In this document: piece by piece, positions 26,485 through 38,246 of the stretch
Numbering within the stretch: the first letter of the stretch is position 1
Layout: each line of letters opens with the position of its first letter
Source of the DNA: Castor canadensis
Lineage: Eukaryota > Chordata > Mammalia > Rodentia > Castoridae
Assembly: GCF_047511655.1 (NCBI RefSeq)
Contig: NC_133391.1
Span: 110,521,384 to 110,585,383 of the forward strand
DNA length: 64,000 nt
Direction of reading: 5' to 3'
The notes under the pieces: generated by a model
Seen by the model: only the letters and a program-made list of their open reading frames with translations
What the model was told of the DNA's origin: nothing
The model's database searches: none
Made by a program: the position numbers and the translations under genes

Positions 26485-26930
26485 TCATAGTTTCCTATGG
26501 CCACTATAGCAAATCACCACACAGTTACTGGCTTAAAACAACATAGATTTATTATTTTGTAGTTCTGGAAGTCAGAGGTCCTAAAATCAAAGTGTCAGTA
26601 GTTCCTTCTGGAGGCTCTACAGAGAATTTGTTTCCTTGCCTTTTGCAATTTCTAAAGACCACCTATATCTTCAGTTCAAGTTGTGTCATTCCAACTTCTG
26701 CTTCTTTGACACCTCCATCTCCTACTCTGATTCCCTTTCTCTGGACTTTTGTGATTACATTAGGTCCACTTGAATACCACAAATAATCTCCCCATCACAA
26801 TATCCTTAACTTCATTGCACCTGAAAAGTCCTTTTTTCCACATAAATTAACATATGCACAGGTTCCAGGGGATTAGGACAGAGACAACTTTACCAAGTAA
26901 GAAAGGAGGTGTTATTCTGATTACTACAGA
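26485..26930. repeat. Old mammalian interspersed repeat, family unassigned
   Basis: The order GTTTCCTATGGCCACTATAG, CTGGCTTAAAACAACATAG, TTCCTTCTGGAGGCTCTA, GTGATTACATTAGG, ATAATCTCCCCATC and CAGGTTCCAGGGGATTAGGA follows a well-known dispersed mammalian repeat consensus nearly end to end. I recognise the consensus but not its name. It contains the right arm (26569-26617) of the inverted repeat. Confidence 0.65.
26569..26617 (-). repeat. Right arm of the perfect 49-bp inverted repeat
   Basis: Exact reverse complement of 26126-26174, separated from it by a 394-bp spacer. It is embedded in the normal order of the surrounding old repeat, so this arm is the likely source and the left arm the copy. 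Confidence 0.95.
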
Positions 26931-28182
26931 ATCTACATTCAACACACATACCCCAAGCACTTAACAATTATACATTCTTCCCCTAGAACTAACTATAACT
27001 AACATTAACAAGGAATGAAAACTAAAATCCTGTGAGGCTATCCACAGAAGTACAGCTTGAAGTGGCAGTGGCAGATAGGCATGTTGTATTGGGCTGCTCC
27101 TATTGGTGAATCACAGTGAGGACCCTTAGGATTTTGGAGCAGAGCAATCTAAATCTTATGTACATAACTATTTTCCTTATGAAAAATGACTTTTGGCTTT
27201 TTACTTGATCTTAATAGCAATGGAACACTTAACCACAGGCCACCAAGTTGCTATGTGGCCTGAGGTATGACATAAGTAGATTTTGTCTAATTCACCAAGC
27301 CTGTAAAGTGACACTTCCCCAGCAGCAGCACTTCATCACCAAATAAAAGTGCTGTATTGAAAGGTGGCCCAAGCAGGTCTTAGAGACACAAGTAAAATGC
27401 AAGAGAGAACAGCCTAGGTGTCCATGCTGTACTCCTACTAATTGCCTTCTTTCAGTCTCTTAAATCACCTCTACAGCTTCATGTGGAGTTCTCTGTGAGC
27501 AGTTGACTGGGGGAGAGAGGAAGGGCAGGCGTGTGACATAGGCTTGGTTCACAGGTCGTCCTGCTTAATCTCTGCAGGGACAACCTGAGGGTAGATGACT
27601 ATAGCACAACAGACTCATGCCAGGATGGTTTTTATGGATAGTGATAAAAGGAAAGCCTCTTTGTAGACAGAATTTCAAATGTTCATTGTACCTAGAAAGA
27701 AAATTAATTAGAAGTAGAGTCTACAGTATTTCCTGAGAGCTAGCCAATGGTTTGCCTGAATAGTCAGGGACTTAAAACAACTGGATGATCTGTAACAGAA
27801 ATAACTGGAGAAGAGATATTTAAATAAACCTCCCCGAGTGGGTGCAGAATGTGAAAATATTTGTGACCCATGTGAATACTCGCCAAACAAAGCACAATCT
27901 TAACAGAGAGAGAGTTAATAATAGACTACTTATTTTATTGACAAATGAGCTTAAATCAAATGATAATCGTGACAGGGATGGAGGTGATGCATAAGTTTAT
28001 ACTCATCAAGCCTTATCTGGCTACAACACTGTTGAAGTCCTAGTCCACAATAAATCATGTTAGAGAGGGCTGTGACTCGGTTGATGTAGGCATTATAATA
28101 TAAGTATTGTCAAGTCAAGCTGAGCTGACATGGGCACAGCATGGTGGTTTCATAATACATCAACACAACCAGGCTAAACTAT

Positions 28183-28605
28183 CGGTATTAGTCAGTTTTT
28201 CATTACTATAATGAACTATCTGAGGGGCTACTTCATAAAGAAAAGAGGTTCATTTGGCTCATTTCTAAAAATACAAGGTCATGGGGTCACATTTAGTGAT
28301 AGCTTTATCACTGGCATAGTCCCAAGACATCATGTGACAAAAGACAAGGAGAGTGTGTGAGTGTGAGTGTGTGTGTGAGTGTGTGTGTGTGTGTGTCTCC
28401 CACTGTTTATAAAGCCTCCAGGATTCACTCATGAGGACTCTACCCTAGTGACCTTATCCAATCCTAATCAAGACCCAAAGACTCCACCTCCAAACAGCAT
28501 CACTGGATTAAGTTTCCACCCTCTTAACACTTCCCAATGTCGATTAAATTTTAACATATGGTGCCTTGGGGGGACACTCAAACTATATCCAAACCATAGT
28601 CACTA
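28183..28605 (-). mobile_element. MaLR-type LTR with internal (GT)n
   Basis: Begins TATTAGTCAGTTTTTCATTA, continues TAAAGAAAAGAGGTTCATTT and ends near GGGGGGACACTCAAACTATA and CCAAACCATAG. This is the reverse complement layout of ERVL-MaLR LTRs (MLT/MST type). A GT microsatellite at about 28350-28397 interrupts it. No internal retroviral coding sequence is attached, so it is a solo LTR. Confidence 0.75.
28350..28397 (+). repeat. (GT)n-rich microsatellite
   Basis: GAGTGTGTGAGTGTGAGTG followed by an uninterrupted GT run. It lies within the MaLR LTR. Confidence 0.9.
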
Positions 28606-29231
28606 TGTTTGCCAGAACTCTCTTCCCTGTGTATTTCTGGTTATGGATTTGATGTATGTGATTTAGAAAGTGGAAGTGAAGCCGTAGCCATATTGGTTTT
28701 TAACCTTCAAAAGGTTAAAAAGGCTTCATTTACCTGTTGACTCACCTTGTTGTCCTGGGGCAGTACCCAGGCCTGCCACTGCTCTGCCTTCTTCCTGGAT
28801 CCTCCTTCAGTGTCTCTAATTGCAGTACCAAGTGTACGTTTAGTTCTGTAACAAATGGGACCACTTCATCAATGCTGGAAGCAGTGAGCCCTAACACAGG
28901 TCTCAGTTCATCATTGCAGTTCCAGCTCCTGTTCATGGGTTTCACCTTGTCCTGGTCCTGCCCCACTGCACGTCATCTTCCTTTCCTAAATGCCTGCCCT
29001 GTAGACTTCAAAATCTAGTATCCAGCATGGAGAAAACAGGTCACAGAGACTACTTAATCAGCTTCCACAATTATGCATAATGTCAAATCTATATAAAATA
29101 TTTATATATATATGAACATGTACAAATGTATATACATACACATGCGCACATGCTTATTCTGGTTCTTTCTATGGCCCTTAGCATTGTCACCTCATGGTTT
29201 CAACTTTTTCTAACAGTTGAAAAAAAAATAA

Positions 29232-29346
29232 GACTTTTTTTGAGACAGGGTCTCACTATGTAGCCCAGTCTGGCCTCATGCTCACAATCTTCTGCCTCCA
29301 CCGTCTCAGTGCTGGAATTACAGGCATGCACTACCACACCTAGCTA
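29232..29346 (-). repeat. B1 SINE
   Basis: TTTTGAGACAGGGTCTCACT, ATGTAGCCCAGTCTGGCCTC, CAGTGCTGGAATTACAGGCA and CTACCACACCTAGCT are the reverse complement of a B1 monomer. It is better preserved than the copy at 15958. Confidence 0.9.
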
Positions 29347-30380
29347 AAATAAGCTATTTTTTTATCATAGCATTTTTTGAGTTTTTTATTTCTGATTTGT
29401 GTTCTCTTTCTTAAAAAATAATCACCTTCATGCTTACTTTTACTCAGAGTTTTGCATTCTTCAACCTAAATAGGGCCTTCTGGTAGTACACGCTCCAAAA
29501 TCTGCATCTGTCCCTGCCTAGCTCTTCCCGCACTTGAGGTCAGTTCAGAGTTGATTTCCCTAAAAACAAATCAGACAACCCTTTTGCAGCTGGTGGATGA
29601 AATAGATGTAAACTACAAATGAAGGGAAAGGCCAACAAGTCCCAAGTTCTGACCACAAGGCATGTAAACATGAAGTGAAAACAACCACCCGAGCGTCATT
29701 ATAGTTTGCATTAATGATATATTACTGTAAGGAGCACGTACTAGAAAATCTGGCTCAGTCTTGGTATATGCCCCTCTTCAACAGGAAGATGGAGAGAACT
29801 GGGGACCCCATCCAGAAAGGAGTCGAAGCATAGCAAAGGTTAGAACATTTGACAAAATTTCCATAAGCGTCTTTTCCTAAGCCCTTAACAAAGAGCAAAA
29901 AGCATTAATAACACTTAAAGAGATTCTCAGTTCTCACTGGAATAATTCACCATTGCAGGAATGGGGCTGTGCCTTGTTAGAGAAGAATTTGAGACTTTTG
30001 AGCAGATTTTTAAGTCCAAAGCTTCACATAAATTTTACAACAAACTTTAAGGCCAGAAACGAGTTTCTCTTAGAATGATGCTATTTCTGGATAAAGATGA
30101 ACATTTTTGGAAACACTTTCTCACTATAATATCACTTGAACATTTTAGGAAACACTTTATCATTGCTGTATATAAAATTTAGCTCCTAACCAAAAACTGT
30201 AATAATACACGTTCTACAACAAACTCTTTTATAAAGAACAAAAGAATTCTTTTCTTCATCTTTCTAAGCTTTTCTGTGAGAACTTTCACACTGAAGAGCA
30301 CTTTCACAACCTCAAGATGTATACATTGTAAACATTTTCATGCTTTTTAACATTGTAAAATCATATTCACCTTACATAAC

Positions 30381-30470
30381 TGGATGGATAGATAGATGGA
30401 TGGTTGGATAGATGGATGGATGGATGGGTGGATGGATGGATGGATGGATGGATAAGAGAGATTGATAGAT
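30381..30470 (+). repeat. (GGAT)n / (GATA)n microsatellite
   Basis: About 18 GGAT-type units with GATA and GGTG variants. Confidence 0.93.
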
Positions 30471-30479
30471 AAAGACCTA

Positions 30480-30564
30480 TTACTTTATTTTTTGGTGGTA
30501 TTGGGATTTGAACTCAGGGCCTCATGCTTACTGCAATCTACCACTTGAACCACTGCACAGCTCT
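30480..30564 (-). repeat. ID-like SINE
   Basis: Plus-strand order GGTGGTATTGGGATTTGAAC, TCAGGGCCTCATGCTTACTG, CTACCACTTGAACCACTG, the reverse complement of the tRNA-derived unit with its B box in GGGATTTGAACTCAGGG. Confidence 0.8.
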
Positions 30565-31254
30565 AACTTATTATTTTAAACCTAGCTGCAATTCGAGCTA
30601 GTGACTTAAGAGAATTCTGATGAGAAATACAGGCTTTTCTCTGTAAGAGCAATACCATAGAGTGTTTTGGTTTTGAAAATTGAGATTCTTGGGACCCAAC
30701 TTCCATAAGAGAGTTCTAATAAAGAATCAAATTGCTTTACATAATAAAGAATTCGAAAGCCCTCATTATGGGCTAGAAGTGAAGAATTTGTAAGTCCTTG
30801 CAATTAGAGGGATATATGAAGAATTGAGAAGAAGGAAAGGGAGGTCCAAAGATGGTGAGATCAAAGAGTAATACAGCCTGTGACAGGGACTAAGCATTAA
30901 ACTTCTATGAATAGATAATTTGGAATTATTTGCTATCCTGTGCTGTAATTTATCCTATTATTCTTCAACTTTCTGTGAAAGTCTGGATTGCCCATGCCAG
31001 CATCAGGCAGCAGCTGCAGGAACTTAGTGCAACAGGAGGTGAGGGCACCAGAGGGGTGACTGAAGACCAGCAAAGGCACAAATCAGAACTAGAAGAAACA
31101 GCAAAAACAGAGGTCACTGCCATTCATGCCACCAATCCACCTACCTGCTGAATTCTCAGCAACGTTGAGAGCAGACTTACTTCTCACACTAATGGGAATC
31201 ACTTCATTTTGTTATGAAAATAAATAAGGCTTATTCCAGAAAACCAGAAGGACA

Positions 31255-31352
31255 GGGCTAGTGGAGTGACCAAGTGGTAGAGTGCCTGCCTAGCAAGTGT
31301 GAGACCCTGTGTTCAAGCCCCAGAGCCACCAGAAAACAAACAAACAAAAAAA
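31255..31352 (+). repeat. ID-like SINE
   Basis: GGGCTAGTGGAGTGACCAAG, GTGGTAGAGTGCCTGCCTAG and TGTGTTCAAGCCCCAGAG, then an AAAC-rich tail. It is a stand-alone right-arm unit. Confidence 0.85.
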
Positions 31353-32628
31353 GCAGAAGGCCAGGGATTTGGATACATCCAAGTGTCCCCTGTCAGAGTT
31401 ACGTCTATTGCAAAATAGTACTGTTGTAACAACTAAATTTGATCATTTGTACTTCACTATTTTTCCTTAATAAAAGTATCAGAAGATCCAAACCACATTT
31501 TAAATTCTGTTTATTTGGAGCTAGAAGTCTTGCTCTAGTACCATTTGGTCCTTATAAAATGTTGTTGATCTTAGGAACTAAAAGCATCCTGTAGCAACCA
31601 TTGCAAGTTCTATTGTACAGAAGTCTGAAATAAAGGCATGTTGTCTCAAAAAGTCACATGGAAAATCCGGATCAATTGATTTCATTATCTTTCTAGCCCT
31701 TGAAGTGTGAGGTCTCAGAAGGCTAAGCAGGGACAGAGGCAGAAGAGATGCCTGCTCCATATTCTGCCTAGAAGGCTGTGTCCCTTCTGTGTCTCCACTT
31801 GGGACAGCAAGGGACTTCTACCTCCCCTGCTGCCACCTCAAGAAATACTAGGGCTTCTCCAAGAACAGGCTCTACCAGTTTTCACCCCTCTCTGGTATCT
31901 ATTTTAAACCTTTCCCCTATACCTGGTTCCTTTCTCCTAGCCCAGGGGCTTCCAAGACAGAGGCAATCAACTTGATGCGGTGCCTATGAAGCTTGTTAAC
32001 AATGATTTTTTTACATTGTGCATATAAATTAGTGAGTATTCAAGAACTGCCTATAATATCACTGTCACACTCCAATAGTCCTTTTGAGTAAGAAAGCACC
32101 AGTATGCTAACTGGGAATTATCTGTAACCTGCACCCTATCTCAGCTACCCATGGGCCTTTATGCAGCAGGCATCTTAAGGAAGAGGGGGCTGTAGAGCTC
32201 CTGAGATTAGGAAACAGGCTAACAGTATGTAGGCATTTCCATGGGAGTGCATTACACGTGAGCATCATTCTTCATCACAATGCAGCATGCAAAACAGAAA
32301 AAAAAGACTCATAACTTCTGCCTTACCCTACATCACACTCAACTTTCTTCCATCTTATTAAAATGGTTGACTTAAATGTTTTATGAAAAACCATAAACTG
32401 CTACATATAAAACCAACAAAGCAACAAGTAAAATTTAATTTATCTAAACATCTATAGTAACCTGAATAGGAAACAGATGGCACCCTCAAATTAGGATAAT
32501 TTAAGGAGGGTTCAATTTAAAAAGGGCCATTTATAAAGGTCCCAGTAAGGGCTAAAATAGTGAACTGGGGCTATAGCAATGGAGTTGTTACTACCCAAAG
32601 CAACAAGAGAAAAAGAATTTATTAAAAC

Positions 32629-32698
32629 ATTAAAGGGGGGAGAAATGACCCAAACATTGTATGCACATATGAACAAAATAAATAAATAAATATTAAAG
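32629..32698 (+). mobile_element. Ultra-short L1 3'-tail insertion
   Basis: GGGGGGAGAAATGACCC and TTGTATGCACATATGAACAA followed by AAATAAATAAAT is the distal 3' end of the local young L1. It is flanked by ATTAAAG at 32629-32635 and 32692-32698, a possible short target-site duplication, leaving only about 56 bases of L1. The 7-bp A/T-rich repeat could be chance, so the boundaries are less secure than those at 61027. Confidence 0.7.
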
Positions 32699-33192
32699 AT
32701 AATCAATTTAAAAAAAAAAAAACATGAAAAGAGAGTCACATGGAGGAGGCAGTCTTGAGAGAAACAGTGAACTTTGGAGAAGGGAAGCAACAACCCAAGA
32801 TATTCCCTCTAGGAGAAAACCAGGGGAATAAATACATTGCACTATTTCTATCCCCGCTTTTCCATGGAGTATGATGTCTATCAGTGACTTCCTACTGGCC
32901 AAATCTGAGAAATAAACAATTATTTCTTTTCAGACTTGATCCCTCGCCAGCGTTTGACGTGGCTAACTACACCCTTCATCTTCAAAGTATTTTTTCCTTT
33001 GATTTCTGGGATACTGTTCTTTGCTTTCTTCCTCTTTGTTTGCTCCTACTTTAGCTCCTTTTCAGACTTGTCCATAAATGACGGTGTTCCCCAGAGGTCT
33101 TTTATCAGTCCATCCTCTATTCTTAGATGATATAATTTATTTCTCCTTCATCACTAACCACCTAGTTTTCAACTTTCCCCATATGGCCATTA

Positions 33193-33625
33193 GTACTTGT
33201 CTAACTTTGGGTTTCCCAAGAAGCAGATCCTGAGATGGGAATTTAAATTTAAGTAGTTAATTTGTAGTTAATGTCAGGAAACACCATTAGGGGAATAAGA
33301 AAAGAGATGGGGAAGATAGGGAACAAATAAAGTGAACAATGTCAAGCAAGAATCCAAAGTGAGAGAAGAGTTTAGTCTTCCAAGGAGTTCCAGGAAATAG
33401 TCCAGAGTTATCCCAAACAATTGGCAAATGAGCTGGGGTATTTATATACAAGTCCCGAAGGTTGTTGGTTGAGAGTCACTCCCGGGGGCACCACTTTCAA
33501 CTTGCCATCATGAATACAGATAAAACAGCCCATGGGGACAGTTAGTGGCAGTGGTGGATCAGGAGGTGCTGAAGTAGTAAAGTCTAAAGGAATATGGGTG
33601 GGACATTGACAACTATCTATTATAT
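33193..33625. repeat. Old interspersed repeat, same family as 41735-42105, unassigned
   Basis: AGAAGCAGATCCTGAGATGG, then a region with TGTCAAGCAAG, then GAGCTGGGGTATTTATA, appear in the same order as in the copy at 41735. The two are clearly related but diverged. This copy breaks the L2 at 32930-34450, so it inserted after it. Confidence 0.55.
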
Positions 33626-33830
33626 TTCTAAATCTCTCTTTCTGGTCTGTATATGTCTATTGTGTCCCAGATCCATATATCCAACTGTCTATTTGGATTG
33701 CCTTTTGGGACCTTTCACTACCATTCTCCTGTTTTCTCCCTGATTGCAGAAACTGGCACTATCTTCCTTGCAGTGTCCTAAATCAGATGCCTGTCAGTCA
33801 TTTATGATTTGCTAATTGACTGCCCATCTC

Positions 33831-34030
33831 CTTCTTTTTTTTTTTTTTTTGTGGTACTGAGGCTTGAACTCAGGACCTTCATCTTGAGCTACTCCACCAG
33901 CCCTTTTTGTGATGGGTATTTTCAAGATAGGTTCTCGCAAACTATTTGCCGAGGCTAACTTCAAACCATGATCCTCCTGATCTTTGTCTCTTGAGTAGCT
34001 AGGATTACAGGCATGAGCCACTGGTGCCTG
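33831..34030 (-). repeat. Composite SINE (B1/Alu-like plus ID-like)
   Basis: A T run of about 20, then GTGGTACTGAGGCTTGAACT (ID-like B-box side), TACTCCACCAGCCCTTTTTG (join), GATCCTCCTGATCTTTGTCT and GGATTACAGGCATGAGCCAC (left arm), all in reverse complement order. Confidence 0.9.
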
Positions 34031-34753
34031 ACTCCTATTACTTCTTCTAGCTCCTACTTCCCCTCCCACTGTCTTAGTTCAGGTACCATTATTATCATTT
34101 CTTTTTGTTATTTCTACTGCTATAACCTCCACCTGGCATTTATGTCTCTATTCTATTCATACTTATACACCATGTAATCATCTTGCTCTAAACCTAAAAC
34201 CTTCTCAAGGGCTTCTCCACTTCTTAAGGTCTTCAGTTGGACACAATGATCTGGTCCCTCTCACATCTCCAGGTCCCCTTCTTTACCTCTCTAAATACAC
34301 GCTATGTGCCTTCATAAGTACAAGTGTTCGTATTTCTCCACACATGCTGGAGCCCGGGCTTTACATATTGTTTCCTTTGGCCATCTTTGCCCTTCTCTAA
34401 CTTACCTGCCCAGCCAACTCCTACTCATGTCAAGCATCACTGTCTTGCCATACCTGAAGGTAAGAACATACCAGAAATGATGCCAAAAGCAGCTGATGAT
34501 GGATAGTCATACAATTATTAAGATAACAATATTAAAATAATATAAAATACAAAATAATATAAAAAGCAAAATAAAACCATAAAAATAATTTTAAAACAAT
34601 AATAAATAAATACTGCTCAACACGGAACATAAAAACTAAGAACCCTTTTTTAAGAGGCTTCTTTTTCATCCAGGGAGTCTGAGTCATGAACAGATTTGGT
34701 CCTAGTAATCCTCCATTATGGTGTAAGTAAATCTTTTTACATCAGATCTAGGG

Positions 34754-34967
34754 TTTTTTTTGTATGTGTGGTACTGGGATTTGAACTCAGGGCCTCATGC
34801 TTGCTAGGCAGGCACTTCTACTGCTTGCGCACTCAGATAGCCCTTTTTTGTGATGGTTTTTTTTGAGATGGGGTGTCATGAACTATTTGCCCAGGGCTAG
34901 CTTCAAACTGTGATCTTCCTGATCTCTGCCTCCTGAGTAGGTAGGATTGTAGCCATGGATGCCTGGC
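34754..34967 (-). repeat. Composite SINE (B1/Alu-like plus ID-like)
   Basis: GTGGTACTGGGATTTGAACT, GGGCCTCATGCTTGCTAGGC, AGCCCTTTTTTGTGATGG, GATCTCTGCCTCCTGAGTAG and ATGCCTGGCC, the same reverse complement order as the copy at 33831. Confidence 0.9.
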
Positions 34968-35570
34968 CAGATCTAGGTTTTATCACTATTCTTATTACAC
35001 AAATCAAAGAGTACTTCAGTGAACTTTCCAGCCACATATGTCATAGATCAATTTACCATTAACAAATGCAATGTAATCTGACTGAGAGTCTTGTCCTCCA
35101 GCCCTTTACATTTACTGTGGTGCTACTTGACCTGAACCACTTGAGGATCTCAACATCCCATTGAGACTAAGGATCCATTTCAAGAGTAGCATCTCCTACC
35201 TCCATTCATCATCTTCAGAGGAATCACTAGAGCACCTTTCAAAAATGTGAGTGCTACATTCCCAAAGTATTTCTCAGTGCTAGGACAAACAGAATGTCTT
35301 CTGGGTCTTCACTGAGGAAAATTATTATGAGGAAGAAAAGCATTCCACTCAGGATAAACATATTCCTAAATCCTAATTCTCCAAGTTACAAAGTTTTTCT
35401 TCTTTCTCCTTGTAATTTGAAGGCATTTCTGATCTCTCTGCTTCATTAAGGGTATGCCACTGTTGAGTCCAGGTTTTAAATTACAAACCAAGCAAACTGT
35501 GAGTAGCACTCCCAGCTGCTCAGACCAGCACATTTAATCCTAAGTATCTGATAAGAAAGTCCATATCAAA

Positions 35571-35981
35571 TGTAAGAAAAATGATCTTTTCTATCAAGGT
35601 ATTTGTTACCCTCTTAGATTACTTAAAAATTCCCTCAGGTCGCCATCTTAGGTGATTTGCATGTTTAAAGTGTCCTTGCTTCTTCCCGATTCCTGTACAA
35701 CTCCATTACCTGCCAAACTGTATGCCCTAACCCATCCCCCAAGCCTTTTAGCCAATCGAGGGAGATTGTGAACCTTTGACCTGGACAAATCCCAGGTGAG
35801 GGGCAGGTACAACTGGGTCAGGGATATAAGGAGGATCCACTGTCAGCCATTTTGTGCTTACGTGTTTGCTTAGTGGGAGTGAGCACATGCTTGCACCTTC
35901 TTGATCAAGAGAAATTGCTTTGTCAAGATTTTCTGTCTCTGTGTGTCTGTTTTCAGCATTGGAGGGTTATCAATTCCAACA
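35571..35981 (+). mobile_element. Solo retroviral-type LTR with target-site duplication
   Basis: A 411-bp block starting TGTAAG and ending CCAACA, flanked on both sides by TCAAA (35566-35570 and 35982-35986). It contains an AGCCAAT CCAAT box at about 35750 and GGGATATAAGGAG, a TATA-like box, at about 35823. R/U5-like GTCAGCCATTTTGTGC and TTTCTGTCTCTGTGTGTCTG follow. No gag, pol or env sequence adjoins it, so recombination between two LTRs probably removed the provirus. The LTR family is not identified; a 5-bp duplication alone does not settle the class. Confidence 0.8.
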
Positions 35982-38164
35982 TCAAACAATTCAGTTCAAT
36001 CTAAAATTATAAACTTATCTTGGGCTATCATCATCAAAATCCATCCCCACCTGTATTCTTTCAAATCTTTTGTTATATAAGTTCGCAAATCTATTTTTGC
36101 AATTCTATTCTCCCAAATTTGACTTTGCAATTGACTCCTTGCAATTGCCTAAAGGCAATGAAGAAAATTGGCACCTCCTGACTAAGTAACTATCTCTGGT
36201 GAGGTTATCATGGGGTCTTCAAGAAAGGCAAGAACAGTTGAATCTCACATGAGTTGCTTCTGCTAACAAGAAAAAGTGAGTGTGGAGTGAGAGTTTCAAT
36301 ATTCTTAAAGTTGTCTAAATCTTCCAAAAAGTTACCATTTCTATTCTCCAAGTTTCTCTCTTTACAGTCCATATTCTCATATTCATATATGAGACCTGGC
36401 AGGTTAGCCTTTTGCAGAATCAGATGAGTCTGATTTCCACCTATGTCACCTTTTGACAAGAGGTAAGGGATCCCTTTAGAACCGTCATAGAAACTCCCCT
36501 AGATCTCTGTCCATGATGTGAGATGTGAATTTAAAATCTTGAAATATTATTTTTTTTTTCTCTGTAAACCATCCAACAGAGTTATAAAGAGCCAGCCCAG
36601 CCAACAGGCTATCACCCATACCTCAGGTGACTGTATATCTCAGTTGCACCATCCAGACTGCTGTTGAGGAAATTTTAATGACAGTCCCTTTCACTTTCAA
36701 AAGTATCCTAGTTTGAACAATAAATTATATTTACCTTTCCTTTATTGATAGCCTATCAAACAGTTATTCATAGCACCAATGAACACTCAAGGCAACAATG
36801 CAAATCCAACCTTCATTAATGAATGGCATGTGCTATCAGTTTATCATTCTCTAATACTAACAGAGTTTCCATTGGTTTTAACCCAAACAGTGCAGGTAAT
36901 TGATCCTAAATTTCCATTTTCTTGAGAATCTGTTTCCTGCAATCATACTGGTACTAACACAAATCAGGAATCTTAATTGTAGACTATAAAATATATTCCA
37001 GATATCAAAACAAAAGGAATTTACTATAAAACATAATGATCTTACAGTATTCAGGGAGGTCTAGAACTAAACCTACATTCACAGTAAATAACAATGCAAC
37101 CAAAAGAAATGCTCACCATGAGACTGCTTTGTCAGATACAACACTGTGATTATCACCCACTATTTGCCTAAGTTTGTCTCCAGGGTGGAATTAGACAGTA
37201 GACCTATATAATAGTTACGCAGGATATTCTAAACTTCTCTGTGTGTAACTCTCTACTCTGCATTGTTTCCGTCTCCAGTCTAAGTTTTGGGAAAGTGTAT
37301 CTCCTTAGTAGAACCCAGATCATATATAAAACCATAGATAGGAAAATGTACTTTACACTTATGAGCTCTTTAACATAGAAGGTATATTTGAGAGGCTTTT
37401 GTGAGATGGAGAATAAACTAATCTTTATCTACCAAAAAAATTATGGGGGAATCCATATGGAAGAAAATGGTGGAAGAACATCAGTGGTTGCTCCAGAATT
37501 TCTAAGGAGGAGTTCAGGGGATACTATCACAGGGAAGAGGGATTGGAAGACTTGTCTTGACTGCATTTGCATAACAAGTGCACTGTTCTTACTTACTCTT
37601 CTTATTGTTTCTAGTGTGCCCAGGAGACTTACGGATGTCTACAGCAGACAAATGAGACTAACATCAGCACAGGACCAGATGGGAAAGGTAAGATATGCCC
37701 AGGACTCTAACCCCTGCTGCACAGATTGGGCTGTGCTGCTTCTGAATAACAAAGTAAACGACAAGAAGGCCCTTAAATGAAGTGTTCTACCTCATGAACA
37801 GGAATCTTCCTTAAACAGTTCTACAAAAGGAAGAAAATGACTATTTTTAAAGAAAATTGGGAAATAATTTCAAAAAAATGTAAACTATATTACAAAATAA
37901 GTTTAAAATTTGAACTTCCAGATAACATTGGGTTTATTATTTCTATTCTTATTATATCCAAAGTGGCACAGGCAAGGAGGACAAATGTGTTTTACTTTCT
38001 CGATATTGTATTATTTTCTCTTCTCTTTCTCTCTCTCTCTCTGTAGTTTTGGGCCAACCATAATGTTTATCTCTAGGGGACTGCTAAGATAACTTCTCAT
38101 TGCCCTAAGTCTACCTAGGCAAAGCAATTCAGTGTGTATTTCCTTTTGTTTGTTTGTTTGTTTT

Positions 38165-38170
38165 TTTAAT
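38165..38170 (-). promoter_or_regulatory. Possible poly(A) signal of ATP6AP1L
   Basis: ATTAAA on the minus strand, 77 bases past the stop codon. No GU-rich downstream element is evident. A canonical AATAAA lies further on at 37933-37938 (minus). Which, if either, is used cannot be told from sequence alone. Confidence 0.3.
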
Positions 38171-38246
38171 CAATCCAGTCACAAGTCAAGCAAACAGCAC
38201 AGAAGAGAAGCACTGCCTTTCAGAGTCCATTGCAGGCATGGTGCTG

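Larger units (their letters stand above)
32930..34450 (+). repeat. L2 LINE mosaic, interrupted twice
   Basis: Three blocks read in L2 order. At 32930-33190, GGTGTTCCCCAGAGGTCTTT matches the L2 'ggtgttccccagggctca' stretch. At about 33640-33810, L2-like TCCAACTGTCTATTTGGAT. At 34085-34450, CTTCTCAAGGGCTTCTCCAC and TCTGGTCCCTCTCACATCTC are of the type seen in the L2 3' part. A second old repeat (33193-33625) and a composite SINE (33831-34030) separate the blocks. Too degraded to encode anything. Confidence 0.55.

Noticed and set aside
28742-29018. Overlapping frames of 74 and 93 codons on opposite strands
   Set aside because: Neither resembles a known protein. They lie just beyond a MaLR LTR and are probably old repeat or random sequence.
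30930-31151. 73-codon plus-strand frame rich in Glu, Gln and Thr
   Set aside because: No recognisable domain or homologue; it is followed by an ID-like SINE and shows no splice or promoter context.
35571-35981. A full endogenous provirus
   Set aside because: Only one LTR is present, directly flanked on both sides by the same 5-bp duplication, so no internal region remains.
37388-37780. 130-codon plus-strand open frame
   Set aside because: Composition and residues resemble no known family, it has no exon-like borders with neighbours, and it is within chance length for a 64-kb window.
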